From: CAWFGW01 sp963849955
Lineage (GTDB): Bacteria > Bacteroidota > Bacteroidia > Cytophagales > JAAEPT01
Reading direction: 5' to 3'
DNA length: 64,000 bases
Assembly (NCBI GenBank): GCA_963849955.1
Contig: CAWKJU010000005.1
Location: 38,504-102,503, forward strand
The position numbers and the translations under genes are program-made. Each line of letters opens with the position of its first letter. Position 1 is the stretch's first letter. Shown one piece after another: positions 8,718-18,519 of this stretch. A model generated the notes under the pieces. It had not been told where the DNA came from. It was given only the letters and a program-made list of their open reading frames with translations, and ran no database searches.

Positions 8718-10067
8718 TTATGATTTGGTTATTTTTTGATACATAAACAAATAAGGTGTTTTAAAATGCTTAAAAACATTCCAAAGACTTACTCCAATTA
8801 CTTTTTTTAGTACTAGTTGACTAACACTAACTGAAATAACATAAGTAGCTAAGGTGCCATAAGCCGCACCAATAACCCCATATTTATGAATAAAGATATA
8901 ATTAAAAGCCAAATTTAAAATTGCACTAAATAAAACCAGATAAAAATTCCATTGGGGTTTGTTTAGCGCGTTACAGGCGTTGGCAAACTGTCTTGAGGCA
9001 GGAATAAATAAAGAGTAAATAGCAGTGACTTGTAAGATTGGTATTGCTTCATCGTATTTACCTCCCGAAGTAATATTGATGATGAAATCTGGAATAAATA
9101 TTACAATGATTACAGTCGGTATTAGTAAGGCCATTAATCCACCTACGGATTGTTCATAAAGAATTTTCACTCCTTCATGCCCCTTGGTTTTCATGTTTTC
9201 TACACTTTTAGGGAAAACCACATCTGAAATAGCCATAGAAGGTGTTTCTATGATGTTAGCTATTCTTACGGCTACGTTGTAGTTTGCTACAGCGGTTGGG
9301 TTAACATAAGCACCAAGCATCAATTGGTCGGTACCTCTTAAGATTACAGAACAGATATTGGTGGTAAAAGTGAATTTTCCATAATCGAGCAATTTTTTTA
9401 CCCATTCCCACTCAAGCGATTTTGAAAAAATAAGGAATTTATAAACGAAGACGTAAGAAACTAAAGTACCTAAAACGATTGCCCCAGTATAAGCATACAT
9501 TAAGAACTCCAGGTTGTTTAAGCTCGTGTCAAAGAAAAACAAATAAACCACTGCTAAGAAAAAACTTCCTTGACGCACAAAATAGGCATAAAAGATTCCT
9601 TTAAAATCCATGAAGGCTTGTTGCACAAACTCAAATTGGAAAAACAAACTGAGAATGATTGTGGTGAACGCATAGTGGGATAATAATGGTGCAAGTAGTG
9701 GAGCGTTTAGCTGGTCACTTGCAAATCCATTACAGGTCAGCATTAAAGTAGCACCAATGACCGCTACACTTATATTAATAATGAAAGAGGCTGTAAAAAT
9801 GCTCGGTTTATCACCCTCGTCACAATCATTTAAAAAGCGAATCAAGGGGCTTTTAATCAATCCGTTTCTTGAAACTTCTAGTATAGTTGCAATGACAAGA
9901 AACAACGTCCAAATACCGTATTCTTCTTTTTGTAACACTTGTATTAGGAGTAAAAAACTACCTACACCAAAAATTAATGTTGATAGACGCTGACTAATGG
10001 TAAAAAAGGTTGATTTATACCAGTAGGCGTTTTTACCTGAAAATTTTTCTTTTACTTTTTTTATCAT
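8718..10067 (-). CDS. Polysaccharide flippase (Wzx/MATE-like)
   Basis: 449 residues with 12-14 predicted membrane helices. The sequence pattern is that of the polysaccharide biosynthesis/MOP family: an N-terminal STFFTISQRLSTLIFGVGSF helix, and YGIWTLF and AVRIANIIETPSMAISDVVFP in the middle. It flips undecaprenyl-linked repeat units to the periplasm. First gene of the - operon. The 136-base gap to the divergent acyltransferase gene must hold its promoter; I see no clear TAnnTTTG site. Confidence 0.88.
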   Translation of the reverse strand: MIKKVKEKFSGKNAYWYKSTFFTISQRLSTLIFGVGSFLLLIQVLQKEEYGIWTLFLVIATILEVSRNGLIKSPLIRFLNDCDEGDKPSIFTASFIINISVAVIGATLMLTCNGFASDQLNAPLLAPLLSHYAFTTIILSLFFQFEFVQQAFMDFKGIFYAYFVRQGSFFLAVVYLFFFDTSLNNLEFLMYAYTGAIVLGTLVSYVFVYKFLIFSKSLEWEWVKKLLDYGKFTFTTNICSVILRGTDQLMLGAYVNPTAVANYNVAVRIANIIETPSMAISDVVFPKSVENMKTKGHEGVKILYEQSVGGLMALLIPTVIIVIFIPDFIINITSGGKYDEAIPILQVTAIYSLFIPASRQFANACNALNKPQWNFYLVLFSAILNLAFNYIFIHKYGVIGAAYGTLATYVISVSVSQLVLKKVIGVSLWNVFKHFKTPYLFMYQKITKS

Positions 10068-10203
10068 GGCACATCCTTTTCTGTAGGAAAAGGTGACATT
10101 GCTGATTCATTACTTACAAGAAGCGAATTTAGTTAATTAATCACTTCGAAAATCATTTAAAGAAATAACTTTGTTACTCAGGAGTTGAATTATCGATGCA
10201 TAA

Positions 10204-11238
10204 GTGAAAAATCCAGTTTTTAATTTATCTATTTTAAGTGAGGGCATATCTAATCGTTTAGGTTGGATAGATTTTGCCAAAGGAGTTGCTATTATTGCCG
10301 TGGTATATAGGCATATTCTTTTTGGGTTGGAAGGTGCTGGACTGAAGTACCCTTCTATTTTTACAGATGCTTCTGTTATGATTGAAAGCATTAGAATGCC
10401 GCTGTTTTTTATTCTTTCAGGTGTTTTTGTTCGAAGAAGTTTACAGAAAAAAAGTGGGAAAGAGTTTGCCTTAGGAAGGTTAGAATCGTTAATGTATCCT
10501 TATTTAGTGTGGACGGTTATTCAAATCACTATTCAGATTGCTTTTAGTAATTTTGCTAACTCTTCAAGAGGATTGAAAGATTACCTCTATATATTCTATC
10601 AGCCACGAGCCATCGATCACTTTTGGTTTTTCTACGCCTTGTTTGCAGTGTCTATTTTTTATTTAATTATTTATAAGTTAAGCAAGGGGAATAAACTCGT
10701 ATTAGCTGCTGTAGGTTTGTTTTTATACTTCATCTATCCATGGGTTCATATCAATGTTTTTGAGGATGTTTGCCGTTATTTGGTGTTTTTTGTGATGGGT
10801 GATTTACTAGCTGTTTATATCAGTAACCCGGAGAACAAAAAGCAGATTTCCTCTTTGTATGTTACTGTGTTTTTCTTGTCGTTGTTTTCTATTGGACAGT
10901 GGTATCTTTTTGGTCATTTAGAAAGTGGCCATCTTTTGTTAGCTTTAGTCTCCTTAGCGGGTAGTTTTTTGACTATTAATATTGGGTTTATGATTGGAGA
11001 TGCACCAGCCTTGAAATTTATTCGAATCATAGGGTTTCATTCTATGTATATTTACATTTTACATGTCTTAGTTGCAGGATTCACGCGAGCAGTGCTCATG
11101 CGAATAGCACATATACATAATCCATACATCATTTTAATACTAGTGACGTTAGCAAGTGTGTTGGTACCTATTGTGTTTTATCATTTGACGAAGAAAAAAG
11201 CATATTTCTTGTTTACCTTAAAAAAGCCCAAATCATGA
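10204..11238 (+). CDS. Acyltransferase family 3 membrane protein
   Basis: 344 residues, about 10 membrane segments. The N-terminus shows the family opening RLGWIDFAKGVAIIAVVYRH (the R/H pair expected for the active site) followed by RMPLFFILSGVFVRRS. Such enzymes O-acetylate or succinylate surface glycans or lipids. GTG start at 10204; the stop overlaps the ATG of the sulfotransferase gene by 4 bases (ATGA), so the two are translationally coupled. Divergent from the flippase operon. Confidence 0.88.
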   Translation: MKNPVFNLSILSEGISNRLGWIDFAKGVAIIAVVYRHILFGLEGAGLKYPSIFTDASVMIESIRMPLFFILSGVFVRRSLQKKSGKEFALGRLESLMYPYLVWTVIQITIQIAFSNFANSSRGLKDYLYIFYQPRAIDHFWFFYALFAVSIFYLIIYKLSKGNKLVLAAVGLFLYFIYPWVHINVFEDVCRYLVFFVMGDLLAVYISNPENKKQISSLYVTVFFLSLFSIGQWYLFGHLESGHLLLALVSLAGSFLTINIGFMIGDAPALKFIRIIGFHSMYIYILHVLVAGFTRAVLMRIAHIHNPYIILILVTLASVLVPIVFYHLTKKKAYFLFTLKKPKS

Positions 11239-12179
11239 CTAATATCTCTAAAAAAGCAGATCCTCGTTTTCCTGATTTTATAGTAATTGGTGCAGGTAAA
11301 AGTGGTACCACATCTTTAGATCATTATTTGGCAGCTCATCCGAACATTTACATGAGTCCTGTTAAAGAACCTAATTTTTTTGCCTTAGAAGGATTTCAAA
11401 TACCAAGTCCTCAAGAAGATCCAGAGAAATTATTTCATTACCCTCAGGCTATTACAGAGAAGGATGAATACCTGAAGTTATTTGATGCTGCGAATAAAGA
11501 AGCATTATTAGGAGAGGTCTCACCAATGTATTTATATTCAGAAAAAGCACCTCAACGTATTTTTGATTATAATCCCGACACTAAACTGATTGTGATTTTA
11601 CGGCAACCTGCTGATAGACTATACTCGCGATATTTGCACCTGGCAAGGCAATCGGATACACCAACTGAAAATTTCTCAGATGCGTTAGATTCCACTACAA
11701 TTTGGTGGCGAAGGGATGATTTAGTTCAAGAAGGTTTTTTTTATCGTGGACTGAGTAGGTATTATAACTTATTTCCAGCTGAAAATATAAAAGTTTATTT
11801 ATACGAAGACTTGAAAAACTCTCAAGAGGAAGTTGTAAAATCGATGTTTGACTTCTTAGGGGTAGATAGTTCTTTTTCCCCTGACATGAGCGTTCAGTTT
11901 AACCAGTCAGGTATTATTAAAAACAAGTTTATGGATAGTTTGGTTGGACAAAAAAGTATTTTTAAGCGTGTAATAGAGCGGGTTTCACCAAACCTCTATG
12001 AATCATTCAAAAAGAATAATACCCTTCAGAAACTCGTTCAAGGAGCTCGTAAGAAAAACCTTGACCGGCCACTAATTGAAAAAGACATCAAACATCAATT
12101 GACTCATCAAGTTTACAAGGATGATATTTTAAAACTTCAAGACTTAATTGGTCGTGATTTGTCTGCTTGGTTATCTTAA
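11235..12179 (+). CDS. PAPS-dependent sulfotransferase
   Basis: 314 residues. The 5'-phosphosulfate-binding loop GAGKSGTTSL is at residues 19-28 and the 3'-phosphate-binding segment RQPADRLYSRYLH near 122-134, together diagnostic of the sulfotransferase family. It transfers sulfate from PAPS to a hydroxyl or amino group, probably of the exopolysaccharide made here. Coupled to the acyltransferase by a 4-base overlap. Its TAA overlaps the stop of the convergent co-polymerase gene by 4 bases. Sulfated polysaccharide would fit a marine or saline habitat (inference). Confidence 0.88.
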   Translation: MTNISKKADPRFPDFIVIGAGKSGTTSLDHYLAAHPNIYMSPVKEPNFFALEGFQIPSPQEDPEKLFHYPQAITEKDEYLKLFDAANKEALLGEVSPMYLYSEKAPQRIFDYNPDTKLIVILRQPADRLYSRYLHLARQSDTPTENFSDALDSTTIWWRRDDLVQEGFFYRGLSRYYNLFPAENIKVYLYEDLKNSQEEVVKSMFDFLGVDSSFSPDMSVQFNQSGIIKNKFMDSLVGQKSIFKRVIERVSPNLYESFKKNNTLQKLVQGARKKNLDRPLIEKDIKHQLTHQVYKDDILKLQDLIGRDLSAWLS

Positions 12180-14353
12180 ATATCCATATTTTCTTTTCTA
12201 ACTTTATTTAAGACTACTCCAGGAACTTTTTCCCTGACAGAATCTAAGTACTCAAGTGTAACTTTGTCGGACTCTTTTAAAGTAGTTGTCGCAGAAAATA
12301 TAGGGAGAATCATTTCAACATATTCTTCGAGTTCCTTGGTCCCTGACGAAGTGTTAAGCGAAGTGCTTTCTATTAACACATAATCAAATGTTCTAGTGAC
12401 ATTTTCTATTAACCTCTTAAATGAGTCACCATTAATTACTTCTGATGGAGATTTTCCATTTAACTCACAACCCAAAATGGTGATAGCTGGGTTTTGTGTT
12501 GGTGATAATTGATCTGAAATGCTATGTGGGTTTTCTAGTGCCTTGGATAAACCTTCTGGGTTAGCTTTATAATATTTTGTGATAAAGTTATTGCTAAAGT
12601 TGGCATCTATGATTAAAGTTTTCTTTGAAGCTAGCCCTAGTGATTTAGCTAGATTAATAGCTAAAAATGATTTTCCATCTTGGTCATTATCACTCGTAAT
12701 TAAGATGGTTTTTTTACCAGATTGAAATACTTCAAAGCGGATACTTTTAAAAAACTCATTTACATGATGAAAAAAAGCAGCTCCTTTAGTTTTAGTTGGG
12801 TCTATTGGCGTTTCAGAATAATACGCTTGTAACTGTTTTTTTGTTAAGAATGGAATAGGGGTGATTAGATGTAGGCCTGTTTGTTCCTTAATTCGTGACG
12901 GAGAACGGATACTGCTATCTAAATAAGCTGTTGTGAGTAGACTTAACACATAAGTAATCATGCAAACAAAACCAGCCATAACAATTAACAAACCTCGTTT
13001 GGACGATTCAGGCTCGCCAGCTGGTTGGCCAAATTGCACAATTTGAATGGTGTTTTCGGTAACATTTGCAGTGTTTTTTGCTTTATTAAGTTTATCCATA
13101 GCAGATAAATATTCTTCTGAAGCAAGTGTGAGTTCTTTTTGAAGTTGCTTCAAAGCACTTTCGTGCTGAGCAAAGCCAGAGATGCCTCGTTGTAACGAAG
13201 CAATAGATTGTTTGATAGAGCTAAGGTTTGCTTGTGAAATTCTGATGTCCAGCATCAGGGCTTGCTGTCTGTTCAGAAGTTCGTCTGTATCGTTATTAGT
13301 GGTGGCACGTTGGGCGATAACTAATGATTTAAGTTCCTCACGTTTAGCTTCGACACGGGATTGAAGTCCCATATCTTGAGAACCACCATTGATAAATTTT
13401 TCATTTAAGTCGTCAATTTCTTCTCTTAGGAAAAAAATCTTCTTATTTCTAGATTCCGTTTTGGTGTCAAGTCCAGATTCTTTAATCCGTTGGTTTACAT
13501 CACTTAAAGATATTTGTAACTTTCTTAAGTTGTTGCTTTCTTCTTTAAGTCGGTCATCGTATTCACTTAGTTTGGTGAATTTTGCTTCCGTCTCAGTATC
13601 ATAACTCACAAGGTTGTTTTCAGTTTTGTAATTTTCCAGCGCTTGCGTTTTTGTTTCTAAATGTTGTTTTGCTTCTTCAATTTGTCGGGTAAGGATGTCT
13701 ACCGATTGACCAGTTTGATTATTATAAATAATTGCATCGTATCTTAAAAACTCTTCCCCAAGTACGTTCACAACAAAAGCAGAAAGTCGAGGGTTATGTG
13801 AACCAAATTTTATCACCACATAATCAGATAGATTCACACGCTTGACGGAAATATTTTTTAAAATGGATTCAGCGTCATATTCATAAACTTCTAATATTTC
13901 GGTAAGTTTTTTCTCAAACTCGTCATAAGTGGATAGTACTTTTAAACTTTCAAGGTTTGACTTAAATAGCGCTAAGGCAATTTCTTTTTCTTCTTTATTA
14001 AGCTTTGGGGTCTCAGGATCTACTTTTCCTGCGTAAGGTTCCGTGAAAGGGGCTTCATTGCTAGATAAATCATGAATCATTAATCGGTAACTCAATAAAG
14101 CTAATACAGACTCAGAGGTAATACTTTCCATTAAGTTATTGAACTTAGCAGTAGCCTCGTAAATATTAAACCGCTCTTCATCGATATTAATTTTCTTTGA
14201 AACGGTAAATCCTGTTGCCAACTTAGCTGTAGAAACATAAGTTTTCTTCATGTTCATTGTTAAAAGAAACGCTGCTAGCAAACCTATAAAGGTTACCGAG
14301 GCAATAATAAACTTGTTTTTGTAAAGTAATTTAAAGAGATATACAATATCCAT
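12176..14353 (-). CDS. Wzz-type polysaccharide co-polymerase fused to BY-kinase-like ATPase domain
   Basis: 725 residues: N-terminal TM (about 15-31), a Wzz domain, long coiled coil (about 215-420), second TM near 440-465, then a cytosolic ParA-like domain. That domain carries a Walker A (SDNDQDGKSFLAINLA, near 548-562) and an A' motif LIIDANF. The usual proline/glycine of the bacterial tyrosine-kinase P-loop (PGEGKS) is replaced by DQDGKS. The C-terminus ends KVRKENMDI with no tyrosine cluster, so autophosphorylation as in Wzc is unlikely. Controls chain length and export. Divergent from the GT2 gene. Confidence 0.85.
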   Translation of the reverse strand: MDIVYLFKLLYKNKFIIASVTFIGLLAAFLLTMNMKKTYVSTAKLATGFTVSKKINIDEERFNIYEATAKFNNLMESITSESVLALLSYRLMIHDLSSNEAPFTEPYAGKVDPETPKLNKEEKEIALALFKSNLESLKVLSTYDEFEKKLTEILEVYEYDAESILKNISVKRVNLSDYVVIKFGSHNPRLSAFVVNVLGEEFLRYDAIIYNNQTGQSVDILTRQIEEAKQHLETKTQALENYKTENNLVSYDTETEAKFTKLSEYDDRLKEESNNLRKLQISLSDVNQRIKESGLDTKTESRNKKIFFLREEIDDLNEKFINGGSQDMGLQSRVEAKREELKSLVIAQRATTNNDTDELLNRQQALMLDIRISQANLSSIKQSIASLQRGISGFAQHESALKQLQKELTLASEEYLSAMDKLNKAKNTANVTENTIQIVQFGQPAGEPESSKRGLLIVMAGFVCMITYVLSLLTTAYLDSSIRSPSRIKEQTGLHLITPIPFLTKKQLQAYYSETPIDPTKTKGAAFFHHVNEFFKSIRFEVFQSGKKTILITSDNDQDGKSFLAINLAKSLGLASKKTLIIDANFSNNFITKYYKANPEGLSKALENPHSISDQLSPTQNPAITILGCELNGKSPSEVINGDSFKRLIENVTRTFDYVLIESTSLNTSSGTKELEEYVEMILPIFSATTTLKESDKVTLEYLDSVREKVPGVVLNKVRKENMDI

Positions 14354-14488
14354 AGTATTCTTACTGTAAGTCTAAAAGCCTAATTTGACTTTTAAGGTTG
14401 AAAATATAATGTTTATATAGGTCATTTTTTTTACCTTGAAGAACCTAAATACAAACGAATAACAAAGTAAAAATTTAATAAGTATAAG

Positions 14489-15667
14489 ATGATGGAAAGT
14501 TTGTTTTTTATTTCGCTAGCAGTCGTTTTTTATACCTATTTAGGTTATGGAATTTTACTTTTTGTTTTAGTGAAGATAAAAAGAGTCTTTCAACCTTCAA
14601 AAAAGATGGTGACTGAAGGTTACACACCTTCGGTTACTTTCATTGTTCCGTGCTACAATGAAGGTGATATTATTGAAGAAAAAATCCATAATTGTTTGGC
14701 GTTAAATTATCCTAAAGAACTATTTGAGATTATCTTTATTACAGATGGCTCTACCGATGGTTCCAACCTAGTTGCAGAAAAGTATCCGGAAGTAAAAGTG
14801 ATGCATGAGGATAAACGTGCGGGTAAATCTGCAGCAGAAAACAGGTCAGTTAAAGAGGCAAAGGGCGAAATAATAATTTTTTCAGATGCGAATACTGAGC
14901 TTCCTACTGAAGCAATAAATAAAATAGTGAGACACTATGTAGATCCTAAAATTGGCGCTGTATCAGGGGAAAAAAGAATTGCTGCTAAAGATGCTGATAA
15001 TGCTTCAGGAGCAGGAGAGGGGATTTATTGGAAGTATGAATCGGCCTTAAAGCGGTTAGATGTCGAATTGTATACCCTAGTAGGAGCGGCTGGAGAGCTG
15101 TTCTCACTTCGTAAATCGCTTTTTCAAGATTTAGAACAAGATACAATCTTAGATGATTTTATGCTCTCTATGCGCATTGCTGGAGAGGGGTATGTGGTAA
15201 CGTATGATCCAGAAGCTTATGCAATGGAAACAGCTTCAGCATCGGTAAAAGAAGAATTAAAACGCAAGGTCCGCATTTGTGCTGGAGGATGGCAGGCTAT
15301 GGTTCGTTTAGCTTATATCTTAAATCCGTTTAGGAATTTCATATTGTTTTTTCAGTATCTGTCTCACCGGGTTTTACGATGGAGTGTTACCCCCGTCTTT
15401 CTCTTTGCTATGGTTCCTATCAATATTTACTTAGTGATGAAAGCCAGTGAATTTTCTATATACCACGTATTTCTTATTGGTCAGATAGGCTTTTATAGTT
15501 CTGCAATTCTTGGTTGGATATTAGCAAATAAAGAGATTAAAGTAAAAGTGCTTTACGTGCCTTATTATTTTTTAATTATGAATTACTCTGTGATTGCAGG
15601 CTTTTTTAGATACCTCAATAAATCACAAGCAGCTGCATGGGAACGTTCGGCTAGGGCAAAAAAATAA
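14489..15667 (+). CDS. Processive glycosyltransferase family 2
   Basis: 392 residues: N-terminal TM, a GT2 catalytic domain with FITDGSTDGS (about residue 90), FSDANTE (about 132), LDDFMLSMRI (about 228) and a modified QxxRW-like region (CAGGWQAM), then three or four C-terminal TM helices. The layout is that of cellulose/hyaluronan-synthase-like GT2 enzymes, acting at the inner membrane. A second in-frame ATG follows directly; either could be used. Expressed divergently from the co-polymerase gene and followed by a strong terminator. Confidence 0.87.
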   Translation: MMESLFFISLAVVFYTYLGYGILLFVLVKIKRVFQPSKKMVTEGYTPSVTFIVPCYNEGDIIEEKIHNCLALNYPKELFEIIFITDGSTDGSNLVAEKYPEVKVMHEDKRAGKSAAENRSVKEAKGEIIIFSDANTELPTEAINKIVRHYVDPKIGAVSGEKRIAAKDADNASGAGEGIYWKYESALKRLDVELYTLVGAAGELFSLRKSLFQDLEQDTILDDFMLSMRIAGEGYVVTYDPEAYAMETASASVKEELKRKVRICAGGWQAMVRLAYILNPFRNFILFFQYLSHRVLRWSVTPVFLFAMVPINIYLVMKASEFSIYHVFLIGQIGFYSSAILGWILANKEIKVKVLYVPYYFLIMNYSVIAGFFRYLNKSQAAAWERSARAKK

Positions 15668-15696
15668 AAGTCACCTTAGATTACCAAGGTGACTTT
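15667..15696. terminator. Hairpin terminator
   Basis: An 11-bp perfect stem (AAAGTCACCTT with AAGGTGACTTT), 8-base loop, directly after the GT2 stop, marking the end of the polysaccharide locus. Confidence 0.85.
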
Positions 15697-15769
15697 ATCT
15701 AATTAATTTTAAGTTGCTTAATTGTCGGATGAGACAATTGTTTTTAAACAACGTTGATTTTTATGAGAT

Positions 15770-16921
15770 TTATTTGACAACAACTTTTTCAGTATATGCG
15801 TCTCTTTCAGTTTGAATTAAAAGCGTATAAATGCCAGAAGATAGTCCAGACACATTAAATTCCAGTTCACTAGTTTTACCGATACTAGCAATCATTTTAC
15901 CTTGCGTATTCAGCAAATGTGCAGAAACAAGCGACTCAGCTCCCATATCGATTGTAATAGTTTCACTACTAGGATTAGGGAAAACAGAAATCCCTATTTC
16001 TTTGGCTGTTTTGTTAGCGGCTAAATCAGTTATTACTCCTGTTTTACTTTGTTTAAACAACCAAGCCCAAACAGCGTCATTTTTAAACGTTTTAGTCCAT
16101 GAATCATGACCTCCGTTTTTGTAAAGAGTAAAGGAGTGATACCCCTTAGGTTCGTTAACACCAATTTCAGCAGTCATAGACATGGTGGTGTCGTCACCGT
16201 TAATGTCCATATTCATTTGAAATGTATAATCATCTAAAGCTACTGTGTTGTTTATGCCAAAGGGATAAATACCACCATTCACAGCTGTGGGGTTTAACCC
16301 CGCACTTATGCGCATAAAATTATCACGACTTTTAGTATAGGTTACAGTCCCATCAAGAAAATTATGATGCCCCCACCAAGGCATGGTTCTAAGGTATTTA
16401 GCAGGATTACTTACTGTTGCTGCTGGACAAATTGCGACTACAGCAGCGGTTGTTTCAGGGTATTTATCTACAAACTGAACCGCGTTTTTGCCTCCAGCAC
16501 TAAAACCAATAATATAGACACGGTTTAGATCTATTTTATAAGCAGCTATGATAGCATCGTACATGTCTTTTACTCTGTCTTGAATGATGTAATTTTGTCC
16601 AGAGGCTTGAGGGCAAATAACCACCGCTTCGAATGATTTACCATCGTTTTTGACAATCTGTAAAGGACCTCGATCAATGGTTTTGTTTAAAGAACTAGAA
16701 GTGCCATCACCCCCTTCTCCAGTGCCGGCCATACTAATTATCAAGGGAAATTCAGTATTGCCATCATAGCCATTAGGAAGATATTCTGCATAACCAGTTA
16801 TCCAGGGTAAGGTATTCATGTCGCTTGTTACTTTGGTGATGGTTCCAGGGGTACCAAAAGGTTGTGCTTTAAGTGCTAGCGTAACACATAAAAGAACGGT
16901 TGATAGTAAGATTGTTTTCAT
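15770..16921 (-). CDS. Secreted alpha/beta-hydrolase esterase with T9SS sorting domain
   Basis: 383 residues: signal peptide (hydrophobic stretch ending ALKAQ), an alpha/beta-hydrolase domain with nucleophile elbow GFSAGG (Ser near 142) and a late NGGHDSW (His near 268), then a T9SS type A domain starting VFPNPSSETITI and ending EKVVVK. Resembles the PHB-depolymerase/feruloyl-esterase branch, suggesting release of ester-linked groups from polymers outside the cell. Stands alone between a terminator and the initiator tRNA. Substrate not determinable from sequence. Confidence 0.85.
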   Translation of the reverse strand: MKTILLSTVLLCVTLALKAQPFGTPGTITKVTSDMNTLPWITGYAEYLPNGYDGNTEFPLIISMAGTGEGGDGTSSSLNKTIDRGPLQIVKNDGKSFEAVVICPQASGQNYIIQDRVKDMYDAIIAAYKIDLNRVYIIGFSAGGKNAVQFVDKYPETTAAVVAICPAATVSNPAKYLRTMPWWGHHNFLDGTVTYTKSRDNFMRISAGLNPTAVNGGIYPFGINNTVALDDYTFQMNMDINGDDTTMSMTAEIGVNEPKGYHSFTLYKNGGHDSWTKTFKNDAVWAWLFKQSKTGVITDLAANKTAKEIGISVFPNPSSETITIDMGAESLVSAHLLNTQGKMIASIGKTSELEFNVSGLSSGIYTLLIQTERDAYTEKVVVK

Positions 16922-17093
16922 AATTATAAGGGGTATGAGTTAATAAAACTAGTTGAAGGTTTTAGTTAATGAATTGTTGCTTAAAGGTAAGGCTCTCTAT
17001 TTTTACTGACAAGTAAATAGTCTTTTAATTAAGTAGTTATACTTGGTTTTGATTATTTTTATAGATAGATGAAAATAAAAATAAACCTTGGGG

Positions 17094-17123
17094 TTGAATT
17101 TGTAAATATTATACTTACTTTTG
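17094..17123 (+). promoter_or_regulatory. Bacteroidetes-type promoter for tRNA-fMet
   Basis: TTG at 17094-17096, 19 bases, then TACTTTTG (TAnnTTTG) at 17116-17123, twelve bases before the tRNA. Exact fit to the phylum's main sigma-factor consensus. Confidence 0.75.
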
Positions 17124-17134
17124 TGTCACCAAAT

Positions 17135-17207
<73 letters not shown>

Positions 17208-17214
17208 CTAAGCG

Positions 17215-17250
17215 AGACTCTTCAGTTAATTCTGAAGAGTCTTTTTTTTT
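17215..17250 (+). terminator. Intrinsic terminator after tRNA-fMet
   Basis: An 11-bp perfect stem (AGACTCTTCAG with CTGAAGAGTCT), 6-base loop and a run of nine or more T. Confidence 0.9.
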
Positions 17251-17562
17251 TAATAATGCTACTTAGGGAACAAATTTCAATAGGATGTTTAATCAAAAGG
17301 CGTTAACAAATCAGTAGTAGATTCCCTTGTTTCAATTTTCTTTTAATTTTTTCAACTTTCTATGCCCCACTCTAATAAAAAATGAGTGCTATTGATCGAT
17401 TTGACTATTGGAGCTTATAGTCAAGATTACCGGTTATACCACAATGCGAGGAGAAACTTGCCTAGAGTGTTTCTGGCATTCTACTAGAATCGTCTTATTA
17501 TCAGGTGTTATACAAATTTCTAAGGGCTGGCATGACTATGGCGCATTTCAGGATTATGTTTT
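17251..17562. other. Intergenic region, no feature recognised
   Basis: A 312-base gap between the tRNA terminator and a lipoprotein gene. I see no ORF, no clear hairpin and no TAnnTTTG site. The middle part is less AT-rich than other spacers and could hold the lipoprotein promoter or an untranslated RNA, but nothing supports a call. Confidence 0.4.
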
Positions 17563-18240
17563 ATGAAAATGAAAAATAATATGAAAATGTTAAGCCAATA
17601 TAAATCAATAATAACATCATTTACTTTACTCAACGTCTGTTGTCTGCTTTTTTCTGGCTGTAGTATGTCCTCAACTGCTATCACAGGAACATGGATGAAT
17701 GAAGATACATTAGCACCGCATTACAATCACATCCTAGTGGCTCCGTTTATTTCGGATAACCATATTCGGAATGATGTCGAGTTTAAATTAGCACAGCAGC
17801 TAAGTGAGCGTGATGTTAAAGTTGAAAGGGGGAGCAAGTTTTTACCACAGAAAAATACCGCTTCTACAACTGACAGAGAGGCTGTTTTTGAATCAGTAAA
17901 AGCACAAAAAGTTGATGCGATCCTTACAGTTTCATTAATTGATAAAGAAGCTGAAACGCGCTACGTGCCCGGTTCTTACACGTATACGCCTTATCCTACG
18001 TATTCGTATTACGGTACATTTAGTGGTTATTATAATTATCAGAATCGAAGAGTTTATGAACCTGGTTATTATGTAACTGATCACTACTATTATCTTGAAA
18101 CGAACTTATACGATGCTGAAACCGAAAAATTAATTTGGTCTGCCCAGACTGAAACCTACGATCCAGCAACTATTGATTCCTTTACTGAAGATTATTCCAA
18201 AAAAATAACCGTGCAATTGAGGAAAGATAGTATAATCTAA
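17563..18240 (+). CDS. Lipoprotein, DUF4136-like
   Basis: 225 residues. A hydrophobic leader is followed by lipobox LFSGCS (Cys near residue 33), so it is anchored in a membrane on the periplasmic side. The mature part contains a Rossmann-like start (HILVAPFISD), a mid-protein DAILTVSL strand, a Tyr-rich loop (YTYTPYPTYSYYG) and a C-terminal EKLIWSAQTET strand, like the DUF4136/stress-lipoprotein families. No function known. Several ATGs occur in the first seven codons. Followed by a long palindrome. Confidence 0.8.
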   Translation: MKMKNNMKMLSQYKSIITSFTLLNVCCLLFSGCSMSSTAITGTWMNEDTLAPHYNHILVAPFISDNHIRNDVEFKLAQQLSERDVKVERGSKFLPQKNTASTTDREAVFESVKAQKVDAILTVSLIDKEAETRYVPGSYTYTPYPTYSYYGTFSGYYNYQNRRVYEPGYYVTDHYYYLETNLYDAETEKLIWSAQTETYDPATIDSFTEDYSKKITVQLRKDSII

Positions 18241-18279
18241 AAAGTACGGAAATGATAGGTTTAGATGCAGTCCTTTTGT

Positions 18280-18317
18280 TTTCAGATCACTTTTTTATAG
18301 AAAAAAGTGATCTGAAA
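18280..18317. terminator. 17-bp perfect palindromic terminator
   Basis: TTTCAGATCACTTTTTT pairs fully with its inverse after a 4-base loop and is followed by TTTTA. Lies 40 bases after the lipoprotein stop; likely a bidirectional terminator. Confidence 0.8.
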
Positions 18318-18519
18318 TTTTATAGCTAAAGGAAAATATTTAGCGCAGCTGTTGTATCGATAATCGATGAATTAGCATCAGTTAAGTTTGGGATATAGGG
18401 TTAGTAAATGAAGTGAATTTTGTAAAGTCCGGAGATTTGAGACTTTCAAAAAATTGAACTAACTTATTTCAGAATTAATAATTACTTTTTCGAAACACAA
18501 GAAATAGTTTTTAATAGCG

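Noticed and set aside
10137..10391. 84-codon - ORF opposite the acyltransferase start
   Set aside because: Antisense shadow of a well-supported coding region, no recognisable protein.
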